DNA from: an uncultured Helicobacter sp.
GTDB taxonomy: Bacteria; Campylobacterota; Campylobacteria; Campylobacterales; Helicobacteraceae
Direction of reading: 5' to 3'
Length of the DNA stretch: 64,000 nt
Assembly (NCBI GenBank): GCA_944326445.1
Contig: CALVDZ010000004.1
Location: forward strand, 124,001-188,000
The notes under the pieces were generated by a model that was given only the letters and a program-made list of their open reading frames with translations, made no database searches and was not told the origin of the DNA. The position numbers and the translations under genes were made by a program. This document shows positions 7,549-14,555 of this stretch, one piece after another (position 1 is the stretch's first letter; every line of letters begins with the position of its first letter).

Positions 7549-9405
7549 ATGAGGGTCTTGCATCTCAGCTCAATCGACGATGGCGGCGCAGGCAGAGCCT
7601 GCACGCGCCTCCACACCGCCCTGCTCAAAAACGGCATAGATTCTCTCCTGCTCGTGCAAAGCAAAAAGGGCGATGGCGCGCAAACTATCCGCCTAGCCAA
7701 AAGCAAATTCCAAAAGATTATAGAAAAGCTCCGCCCAGCCCTTAGCACGCTGCCCCTTATGCTCTACCCCAAGCGGCACAAAGACATCTTTTCGCCAAAC
7801 CTCGCGCTTTTCCCTCCGCGCAATAGATTGCTACTCAAAACCATCGCACGCCTCAAACCCGATATTATCCATCTCCATTGGATAGAATCTGGCTTTATCA
7901 ATGCTAGCGATTTGCTCGCTCTCTCAAAGCTAGGCATTCCTATGCTTTGGAGCTTGCACGACGCTAACCCCTACACAGGCGGCTGCCACATAGTGGCAGC
8001 CGCCTGTGTAGGGGTTAGCGTCGGTTGCAAAAATTGCCCGCTCCTGCACGCCAAGATTCCCTATGATATTAGTTTTTTTACCTTTAAGCATAAGCAAAAC
8101 GCGTATAAACAAATCCACAACCTTACGATTAATGGGCTTAGTCGCTGGATTGCCAATTGTGCCAAACAAAGCGCGCTTTTGGGAGATAAGCCCATTATCA
8201 ATCTCCCAAATCCCATCGATACAGAGATTTATGCGCCATTCTCAAAGCCCCTTGCGCGCGAGCTGCTGCGCCTGCACAAGCCAAAAAAGCTCATCGCCTT
8301 TGGCGCAATAGGTGCCACCTCCGTGCCGCGCAAGGGCTATGAGGAGCTGAGGGCTGCGCTAGATTCTATGCCTGATAAGCAATCCCTGCTTTTGCTTGTC
8401 TTTGGCGCGAGTGAGGGCGAGCAAATCGCGGGGATACAGACGCATTTCCTAGGATTTTTGCACGATGATATGTCCTTGCGCCTCGTATATAGCGCGTGTG
8501 ATGTGATGGTCGTGCCTAGCCACGCCGAGTCTTTTGGGCAAACCGCTAGCGAATCGCTTGCGTGTGGCACGCCGGTAGTGGCGTTTGACACCACGGGGCT
8601 AAAGGATATCATCACGCACAAGCACAATGGCTACCTCGCCAAAGCCTTTGACACCAACGATTTGCGAGAGGGCATAGAGTGGGTTTTGGGACTAGATTCA
8701 CAAAAATACGCCACGCTCGCCCAAAACGCCCGCGCGAGCGTCGTGGATAGGTTTGAGAGCAGCAAAGTCGCTAGAGACTACGCAAAAGCCTATGAGAGGC
8801 TATTAGGGGGGGGGGCAGCACACGCACGCTTAGCCAAGCTGCTCTTTGCTACTCACTCCTACTATGTCATTGGGTTTGGGGCGATTGGGGGCGATGCCAT
8901 AGAGCGCAAGGGCTTCTCCCAGCTCACACAAGCCCTCTCTATGCTCCCCTCCTCGCTCAAAGCCCAAACCAAAATCATCGTATTTGGCAAATCCGCCAAG
9001 CACCAAGAGATCGCTGGGATAGAGGCGCATTTCTTAGGAATGCTATATGATGATGCCACGCTAAACCTCGCCTACAACGCCTGCAATGCTTTCATAACGC
9101 CCTCCCTTGCCGAAAACCTCAGCAATGCCATTATGGAGTCTCTCTCCTGTGGCACGCCCGTGGTAGCCTTTGACATCGGGGGCAATGGCGATATGCTCAC
9201 CCATAAATACAATGGCTACCTCGCTAAGCCCAATGATAGTGCCGATCTCGCACGCGGGATTGAGTGGGTTTTGGGACTAGATTCAGACTCTTACGCCACG
9301 CTCGCCCGCAACGCTAGAGCGAGCGTTACACAGAGATTTGCCCATCATCTCATAGCCAGACAATACATACAATCTTATAAACTTCTAATAGGGGGGGGGG
9401 GCTAG
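7549..9405 (+). CDS. GT4 glycosyltransferase with a second C-terminal GT domain
   Basis: A 618-residue protein. Residues 1-240 are the GT-B N-domain (start MRVLHLSSIDDGGAGRA; LHDANPYTGGCH near 137-148; cysteine cluster GCKNCP). Residues 245-418 are a GT4 C-domain with HAESFGQTASESLACGTPVV. A Gly linker encoded by a G tract (8806-8815) follows. Residues 430-612 are a second, partial GT4 C-domain with SLAENLSNAIMESLSCGTPV and the same block IEWVLGLDS...YATLA. Normal GT4 enzymes of this type are about 400 residues, so the product looks like a fusion after loss of a second N-domain. With nine Gs at the first tract it would stop soon after residue 420 as a standard enzyme. A second tract (11 G) ends the gene. 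RBS is AAAGGAGAG. It is the first gene of the glycan operon; donor and acceptor are unknown. Confidence 0.85.
   Translation: MRVLHLSSIDDGGAGRACTRLHTALLKNGIDSLLLVQSKKGDGAQTIRLAKSKFQKIIEKLRPALSTLPLMLYPKRHKDIFSPNLALFPPRNRLLLKTIARLKPDIIHLHWIESGFINASDLLALSKLGIPMLWSLHDANPYTGGCHIVAAACVGVSVGCKNCPLLHAKIPYDISFFTFKHKQNAYKQIHNLTINGLSRWIANCAKQSALLGDKPIINLPNPIDTEIYAPFSKPLARELLRLHKPKKLIAFGAIGATSVPRKGYEELRAALDSMPDKQSLLLLVFGASEGEQIAGIQTHFLGFLHDDMSLRLVYSACDVMVVPSHAESFGQTASESLACGTPVVAFDTTGLKDIITHKHNGYLAKAFDTNDLREGIEWVLGLDSQKYATLAQNARASVVDRFESSKVARDYAKAYERLLGGGAAHARLAKLLFATHSYYVIGFGAIGGDAIERKGFSQLTQALSMLPSSLKAQTKIIVFGKSAKHQEIAGIEAHFLGMLYDDATLNLAYNACNAFITPSLAENLSNAIMESLSCGTPVVAFDIGGNGDMLTHKYNGYLAKPNDSADLARGIEWVLGLDSDSYATLARNARASVTQRFAHHLIARQYIQSYKLLIGGGG
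7959..8023. repeat. Perfect palindrome inside the GT4 coding sequence
   Basis: Two perfect 31-bp arms (7959-7989 and 7993-8023) flank a three-base loop ATA. After a two-base bulge the pairing continues with TTGCA/TGCAA. The frame stays open and the region encodes the acceptor-side TGGCH...GC..CP motif of this GT4 subgroup, so the palindrome replaces rather than interrupts the motif. Confidence 0.95.
8806..8815 (+). repeat. Poly-G tract (10 G) between the two GT4 C-domains
   Basis: Ten Gs in the context CTATTA-G10-CAGCACA. In this phase translation continues into the second C-domain. Nine Gs give a stop nine codons after the tract begins. Eleven Gs shift out of the second domain. Confidence 0.9.
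9391..9401 (+). repeat. Poly-G tract (11 G) at the end of the GT4 gene
   Basis: Eleven Gs in the context CTAATA-G11-CTAGAG. In this phase the gene stops at once (TAG, 9403-9405). With ten Gs the frame stays open across the whole spacer and stops at TAA 9497-9499, overlapping the ATG at 9489 of the next gene. Confidence 0.9.
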
Positions 9406-9488
9406 AGAGAAAGAAAAATCTCTAATCTTCTCTAATTTTTCTACCACCACTTCCCTGCTTTTTGCCCACTCCGCACAAGGAGCTAGAG

Positions 9489-11324
9489 ATGCCGCATAAT
9501 CTAGCTCCCATTCTCCTTTTTGCTTACAATCGCCCTAGGCATACCAAAATAACCCTAGATGCGCTCAAACGCAACTTCCTTGCCCACAAGAGCGAGCTTT
9601 ATATTTTTCTAGATTCACCAAAAGATTTTCAAAAACCTCATAAAATCCTTAAACGCTACCTTATGGCATTTAGCGCACACTCACGCGATTTTAGGCGCAC
9701 ACACCTCATCATACGCCCGCACAATTACGGACTCTCGCGCAATATCATAGAGGGGCTTAGCGAGATTTTTGCCCACCACACAAAAGCCATTATTGTAGAA
9801 GATGATATTTTCACAAGCCCCGCGTTTTTGGACTATATGAATGCCTCTCTAACGCGCTATGAGTGTGAATCTAAAGTATGGAGTATCAACGCTTGGGCAT
9901 TGCCGCTGGATTATCCAAAGCTAGGAGAGAGCTTTTTTAGCAGAGAGATAAACTGCTGGGGTTGGGGCACTTGGCACGATAGATGGCAGCACTACAAAAA
10001 AGATCCTATGTATTTCTTAAAAAACTTTAGCAAAAAAGAAAAAAGAGCGTTTAACCTCGATGATACCATAGATTATTTTGCCCAAATCACGCTCAATGCC
10101 AAAGGCAAAATCGACACTTGGTTTGTCTTCAACTACGCCACGGCGTTCAAACACAAAGCCCTAGCCCTCTGCCCTAGTATCTCATATGTGCGCAATATCG
10201 GCTTTGATGATTCTGGAGTGCATTGCACCAAATCACAAGAATCTTTCTTTAGCACCGCGTTGCTCAATAACAAAACCACCATCGCCTATCCCGAATCTAT
10301 CTGCGAAAATACCCAAGCCCTAGAGCTTACCAAGCAAGCCTACAAGGAGTTCTATGCCACGCGTTTGTGCGATAAAATAAAGCGCAGATTCCAAAATGCC
10401 TTTTCCCTAAACGCCCTACACAATCTCCAAGCATTGTATAAAAATCCTCTCTCACGATATATCGCACGCACACTCAAGGCATTTTTTGCGCGCAATCACA
10501 CAAGGATTTATGAAAATGTCGCTCACTCCAAATGCCGCTTTGGGCAATACACACATATTTATCCTAATGCCACCCTGCACAATGTGACAATCGGGGATTT
10601 TAGCTACATAGGCGCTCACACACGCATTGCCAACGCCACGATTGGCAAATTTTGCTCTATCGCTCCAGATTGTCGCATAGGGCTTGGTATGCACCCTAGC
10701 AAGGGCTTTGTCTCCACGCACCCAGCCTTTTACTCCACCGCCAAGCAGGCAGGCGTGAGCTTCGTGCGAGAAAACCTCTTCAAAGAGCACGCACATATCC
10801 ACATAGGCAATGATGTGTGGATAGGGCAAGGCAGCATTATCAAAGACGGCATACACATCGGCAATGGCGTGATTGTGGGCGCGGGAAGTGTCGTTACCAA
10901 AGACTTGCTTGCTTATGGAATCTATGGGGGCACTCCTGCGAGGCTCATTGGCTTTAGATTCACAAAAGAGCAGATTAAAACCCTGCAAGCACTGCAATGG
11001 TGGGATCTCCCACTAGGCGATATCAGGCATTACGCGCCGTATTTTCAAAATATCCACTCCCTAGAATCTCTTTTAAAGAATCTTTATAAAACGCAATTAG
11101 GGGGGGGGGCTAGTGCAAGAGTAGGCTATCGCCTTATATCCGCGCTCCTTGCTAAGATTCACAATAGCAGGATTAGAAAATCTCACACCACAGAATCTAC
11201 ACAATCCAAGCGCGCAGATTCTGTGATTGTCTCTATACGAGCTAAAGGGGTGGTAAGCTATGCCCTAAGCCCCCGCAAGCATAGCCTTTGTCACACCATA
11301 GCAGAGGGCGTGCGCTATGCTTAA
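9489..11324 (+). CDS. GT2-like glycosyltransferase fused to a hexapeptide acetyltransferase
   Basis: A 611-residue two-domain protein. Residues 1-300 match the separate enzyme at 20864-21814: LLFAYNRPRHT, VEDDIFTSPAFLDYMN, and GWGTWHDRWQH are shared almost exactly. This marks a nucleotide-sugar transferase of the GT-A fold. Residues about 340-520 are a left-handed beta-helix acetyltransferase of the CatB-related type, with repeated hexapeptides such as IGDFSYIGAHTRIANATIG, IGNDVWIGQGS and YGGTPARLIGFRF. A G tract at codons 538-541 then leads into a 70-residue tail without a recognisable domain. I chose the ATG at 9489, preceded by CAAGGAG. The tail stops at 11324, eight bases inside the next gene. 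The fusion suggests a sugar is added and O- or N-acetylated by one polypeptide; that is inference. Confidence 0.85.
   Translation: MPHNLAPILLFAYNRPRHTKITLDALKRNFLAHKSELYIFLDSPKDFQKPHKILKRYLMAFSAHSRDFRRTHLIIRPHNYGLSRNIIEGLSEIFAHHTKAIIVEDDIFTSPAFLDYMNASLTRYECESKVWSINAWALPLDYPKLGESFFSREINCWGWGTWHDRWQHYKKDPMYFLKNFSKKEKRAFNLDDTIDYFAQITLNAKGKIDTWFVFNYATAFKHKALALCPSISYVRNIGFDDSGVHCTKSQESFFSTALLNNKTTIAYPESICENTQALELTKQAYKEFYATRLCDKIKRRFQNAFSLNALHNLQALYKNPLSRYIARTLKAFFARNHTRIYENVAHSKCRFGQYTHIYPNATLHNVTIGDFSYIGAHTRIANATIGKFCSIAPDCRIGLGMHPSKGFVSTHPAFYSTAKQAGVSFVRENLFKEHAHIHIGNDVWIGQGSIIKDGIHIGNGVIVGAGSVVTKDLLAYGIYGGTPARLIGFRFTKEQIKTLQALQWWDLPLGDIRHYAPYFQNIHSLESLLKNLYKTQLGGGASARVGYRLISALLAKIHNSRIRKSHTTESTQSKRADSVIVSIRAKGVVSYALSPRKHSLCHTIAEGVRYA
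11100..11109 (+). repeat. Poly-G tract (10 G) after the acetyltransferase domain
   Basis: Ten Gs in the context CAATTA-G10-CTAGTG. In this phase a 71-codon tail continues to TAA 11322-11324, overlapping the next start at 11317. Nine or eleven Gs both give a stop within five codons, leaving about 190 untranslated bases before the next gene. Confidence 0.9.
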
Positions 11325-13263
11325 GATTCTCCTAGGCAATCGCTGCCGCGCTCACGATATAGAGGCACTGCTACAAAAGCTCCAATGCGCCACGCAAGAT
11401 ACGCCAAGCACGCCCGCTCCACAAAACACACCTAATACGCCCGCCACGCCCGATACACAAAGTGCGCCCACCACACAAGGCGCGCGAGAATCTTTTGCGC
11501 TCTTTAGCCCCCATAGCTTTGAGCAATTCCCACAGATACGCGCTCATACGCCCACGCAACGCTACGATTTCATCTACCTCCCAGATTCTACCCAAGCCAA
11601 AGAGGCGCAAGCCGCGCAGATTCCCTATTTTGCAGGAAGCCTAGAAGTGTCGCTGCTAAAGCGCGCAGTGAGGGCTTGCAAGTATTTTGCCTATGCCTGC
11701 ATAGAATCTAGCGCGAAACTCTCTGTGCGCCCAACCAAAAAGCGAGAGCTCGCCATCATCCGCACGGACGCGATAGGCGACTACCTGCTTTTCCGCAATT
11801 TCCTGCCCGTCTTTGCCGCGCATTATGGAGCCATCACGCTCATTGGCAATGCCGCGTATGCCGAGCTCGCACTAGAGTTTGACAGCCCTTATATCCGAGA
11901 GTTTATCCCCATTTGTGTAAAAAAATTCCAAAAAAACCCAATCTATCGCTTTAAGATTCTGCGCTATTTGCGCAGCCTTAGCTTTGAAGTGCTCATTAAC
12001 CCCATCTTTAGCCGCGATTATCTTAGCGAGTCCCTCGCGCGCTTCCTCCACGCACAGACAAAAATCGCCTCCATAGGCGATAGCAGCAACCTCCCTGTGA
12101 GATTTAAAGCTCGCTTTGATAGCTCATACCATAGGCTCCTGCCCGCGAGCCCTAAGATTCTCTTTGAGTTTTATCGCAATGCCGAGTTTGCCCGCGCACT
12201 CCTGCCCACCGCGCCGCTGCCACCCTATGCGCTCACGCTACCCCATAGCCATATACGCGAGTTTGAGCTGCCTGCGCGCTATGTGGTGTTTTTTATCGGG
12301 GCGAGCACACAGGCGCGCAAATGGAGTTTGGAGCATTTTTATGAAGTGGGAGTGTGGCATATGGAAAATGGCTTTAGTGTAGTGATTTGTGGAGGCAAGG
12401 AGGACTATGAGGGCGGGGAGAGGCTCGCGCACAATCTCACGCAAACCGCTCGACAAAAAGGGCTTGATACCAAAGCCCTTAGTCTGTGCGCTAGCACCTC
12501 TCTTAGCGCGCTAGCGCGAGTCGTGTATAATGGCAATCATCTCCTAAGCAATGAAACATCTTGTGTGCATATTGCGTGTGCCATTAGACACGACATAAGT
12601 ATTTATGTCGTGTCTAATGGCAATCATCTGTATAGATTTACCCCCTACCCACAAGGGATAGGGGGTAAATACTATGGCATATACCACCCCACTATCGACA
12701 AAAACCTAGCCGCTTATGGCATCATCTCTAATTTTTTGCAAGAAGCAAGTCGGCTTGATATAAACCACATCAGCCCACAGGCAGTTATACGCATTATAGA
12801 ATCTACGCTCGCTAGCGAGGTTAGTGAATCTATACTTCTAATAGGGGGGGGGGCAGCACAGAAACTAAATTCTAAAATTAGACATTCAGCTTTGCGCGAT
12901 AAATCGTGGAGTTTGATTGTCAGCTTCGGTCATTACCGCCTAGGTAACTCCCTCGCCTCCAATCTACACAACCACGATTTATCATCGCAAATCTTAGAAT
13001 GTCAAGCAAGCAAACCAGAATCTAATGCAAACTTAGAATCTAAAACCTATTTAGATTCTCTAGATTCTGTAGTGGCACTAGATTCTGTATTCCCATCAAA
13101 CTCCACACCAAGCTCACCGGGAATTCTAATATCTTATGCAAGATTTAAATGTTTTTCAAAGCGAGGCGAAGGGAGCTTACTAGGCGTAAGTGAGCGAGCC
13201 GAGCCGCAGAAATCATTTAAAGATTGTGCAAGAGACGAATTCCTAGATTGTGAGGTGGCGTGA
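11317..13263 (+). CDS. GT9 heptosyltransferase-like enzyme with repeat-derived tail
   Basis: A 648-residue protein. Residues 29-57 are a low-complexity Thr/Pro/Gln stretch. Residues about 145-490 carry the GT9 (ADP-heptose:LPS heptosyltransferase) fold, with IIRTDAIGDYLLFRNFLPV, VVFFIGASTQARKW, LLSNETSCVHIACA and SNGNHLYRFTPYP. GT9 members add heptose or related sugars to the LPS inner core at the cytoplasmic face. The G tract at codons 510-513 is followed by a 136-codon tail made of a 131-bp repeat (12881-13011), an AGATTCT cluster and another inverted repeat, with no domain. Only the present phase keeps this tail open; other phases stop within about 12 codons. The start overlaps the previous gene (ATGCTTAA) and the stop overlaps the next (TGATG). 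Two palindromes lie within the core. Confidence 0.8.
   Translation: MLKILLGNRCRAHDIEALLQKLQCATQDTPSTPAPQNTPNTPATPDTQSAPTTQGARESFALFSPHSFEQFPQIRAHTPTQRYDFIYLPDSTQAKEAQAAQIPYFAGSLEVSLLKRAVRACKYFAYACIESSAKLSVRPTKKRELAIIRTDAIGDYLLFRNFLPVFAAHYGAITLIGNAAYAELALEFDSPYIREFIPICVKKFQKNPIYRFKILRYLRSLSFEVLINPIFSRDYLSESLARFLHAQTKIASIGDSSNLPVRFKARFDSSYHRLLPASPKILFEFYRNAEFARALLPTAPLPPYALTLPHSHIREFELPARYVVFFIGASTQARKWSLEHFYEVGVWHMENGFSVVICGGKEDYEGGERLAHNLTQTARQKGLDTKALSLCASTSLSALARVVYNGNHLLSNETSCVHIACAIRHDISIYVVSNGNHLYRFTPYPQGIGGKYYGIYHPTIDKNLAAYGIISNFLQEASRLDINHISPQAVIRIIESTLASEVSESILLIGGGAAQKLNSKIRHSALRDKSWSLIVSFGHYRLGNSLASNLHNHDLSSQILECQASKPESNANLESKTYLDSLDSVVALDSVFPSNSTPSSPGILISYARFKCFSKRGEGSLLGVSERAEPQKSFKDCARDEFLDCEVA
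12579..12622. repeat. Perfect palindrome inside the GT9 coding sequence
   Basis: Perfect 20-bp arms (12579-12598 and 12603-12622) surround a four-base loop GTAT. The right arm encodes the start of the family motif SNGNH; the left arm encodes AIRHDI, which is its inverted copy. The frame is kept. Confidence 0.95.
12636..12670. repeat. Second palindrome inside the GT9 coding sequence
   Basis: ATTTACCCCCTA pairs with TAGGGGGTAAAT, then CCC with GGG after a one-base bulge, around the loop ACAA. It lies 13 bases after the first palindrome and encodes RFTPYPQGIGGK. Confidence 0.9.
12844..12853 (+). repeat. Poly-G tract (10 G) after the GT9 core
   Basis: Ten Gs in the context CTAATA-G10-CAGCACA. 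This phase opens the long tail that ends on the next gene's ATG. Nine or eleven Gs stop within about ten codons. Confidence 0.9.
12881..13011 (+). repeat. 131-bp inverted-repeat element, copy 2 (in-frame coding)
   Basis: This is the same element as 7393-7524 but lies in the GT9 reading frame, encoding a piece that includes LRDKSWSLIVSFGHYRLGNS. The ends (GCGATAAATCGTGG near 12896 and its inverse near 12972) pair. No stop codon occurs in the frame used. Confidence 0.8.
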
Positions 13264-14189
13264 TGTATCACTACTGCACCCTCTTCAATACCAACTACCT
13301 CACACGAGGTATCGCTATGCTAGAGAGCCTCGCCAAACACACCACAGAGTATCAAATCTATGTCCTATGCTTTGATGATACTACCTACCAAATCCTAGAG
13401 CAGCGCAAAATCCCCCATACAATCCTTATTACCCTAGATTCATTTGAAGATAAGGAGCTACTTGCGTGCAAGCCAACGCGAAGCCTAGGGGAATACTGCT
13501 GGACATGCACGCCAGCACTCATACATTATTGCATCACGCATTTTAGCCTGTCCTCTTGCACCTATGTCGATGCAGATCTCTACTTTTTTGACAATCCAAA
13601 CATACTCATTGATGAAATGGGCAATAGCTCTATCTCACTTACCAAGCACAACTACACTCCGCAATACGATCAGAGCGCGACAAGCGGAATCTACTGCGTG
13701 CAGTTTATGAGCTTCAAAGCCGATACAAATGGGCTCAAAGCCCTGCTGTGGTGGCGACAAAAATGTATTGAGTGGTGCTTTGCGCGCTTTGAGGATAATA
13801 AATTTGGCGATCAAAAATATCTCGATGATTGGACTACGCGTTTTGAAGGCGTGTATGTCCTGCAAAATGCGCGCTGTGGGATCGCGCCTTGGAATGTTCA
13901 GCAATTCCCCACTTTGCGCCCTATTTTTTATCATTTTCACAATCTAAGTTTTGTTGATAAAGATTGTGTGGATCTAGGAAACTACAAATTGCCAAAGCTC
14001 ACGATTAGCGATATCTACAAGCCCTATATCACGCAGCTACTCACACTAAGAGCGCAATATATGCCACACAATTTTGACGCAAGAAAGGCACGAGCAAAAA
14101 GCTGGAAAAGCCCCATAAGGTATTGTAGGCGCAAACTGCGTGGCAGCTACAATGTCTTTAAACTCACATATTTTAAAAGCGAGGTGTAA
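13263..14189 (+). CDS. GT8-like nucleotide-sugar glycosyltransferase
   Basis: A 308-residue glycosyltransferase of the GT-A fold. It starts YHYCTLFNTNYLTRGIAMLESL, typical of the GT8-like family, and carries the metal-binding DxD motif in YVDADLYFFDNP near residue 103. Further blocks are SATSGIYCVQFMSF and FGDQKYLDDW, then GIAPWNV, the usual late motif. Sugar and acceptor are unknown. I chose the ATG at 13263 (TGATG overlap with the preceding stop, and GAGGTGG upstream) over the GTG at 13260. It therefore depends on translation of the GT9 tail, whose frame is set by the G tract at 12844. The next gene starts on the base after its stop. Confidence 0.8.
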   Translation: MYHYCTLFNTNYLTRGIAMLESLAKHTTEYQIYVLCFDDTTYQILEQRKIPHTILITLDSFEDKELLACKPTRSLGEYCWTCTPALIHYCITHFSLSSCTYVDADLYFFDNPNILIDEMGNSSISLTKHNYTPQYDQSATSGIYCVQFMSFKADTNGLKALLWWRQKCIEWCFARFEDNKFGDQKYLDDWTTRFEGVYVLQNARCGIAPWNVQQFPTLRPIFYHFHNLSFVDKDCVDLGNYKLPKLTISDIYKPYITQLLTLRAQYMPHNFDARKARAKSWKSPIRYCRRKLRGSYNVFKLTYFKSEV

Positions 14190-14555
14190 ATGGCAAAACT
14201 CATCACTGCAAAAACCATTACCGATAGGCGTGGGAGCTTAAGCGTGCTTGAGCGCGAAATAGGCTTTGTGATTAAGCGCGTGTTTTATATCTATGATGTG
14301 CTGGGCTCTCGCGGTGGGCATGCTCATCATAAAACAAAGCTTTGCTTAATCTGCCTTGGTGGCTCGTGTGAAATCACGATTAAAACTAAGCAAACAACAC
14401 AAACATACACACTTGATAATCCCGCACAATGCCTAATCCTAGAGCCAAGCGATTATCACACTATGCAAAAGTTTTCTAAAAACGCCACGCTTTTAGCACT
14501 CGCCTCAGAGGCATATGACGCAAACGACTATATCACGGAGGTTCCAAATGGATAA
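14190..14555 (+). CDS. dTDP-4-keto-6-deoxyglucose 3,4-ketoisomerase (FdtA/QdtA type)
   Basis: A 121-residue single cupin domain. It shows DRRGSLSVLE near the start and RGGHAHHKTK, the catalytic-histidine motif of the WxcM-like/FdtA family, followed by CLILEPSDYHTM. The enzyme moves the keto group of dTDP-4-keto-6-deoxyglucose from C4 to C3. The next gene supplies the 3-aminotransferase and rmlA/rmlB make the substrate, so the four form one pathway. Whether the product is the galacto (FdtA) or gluco (QdtA) form cannot be decided by eye. It begins directly after the previous stop and overlaps the next start by eight bases. Confidence 0.85.
   Translation: MAKLITAKTITDRRGSLSVLEREIGFVIKRVFYIYDVLGSRGGHAHHKTKLCLICLGGSCEITIKTKQTTQTYTLDNPAQCLILEPSDYHTMQKFSKNATLLALASEAYDANDYITEVPNG

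Noticed and set aside
7054..7745. Two plus-strand frames before and within the GT4 start
   Set aside because: The first lies in the non-coding repeat with no family likeness. The second overlaps the GT4 gene in another frame and crosses the inverted-repeat element.
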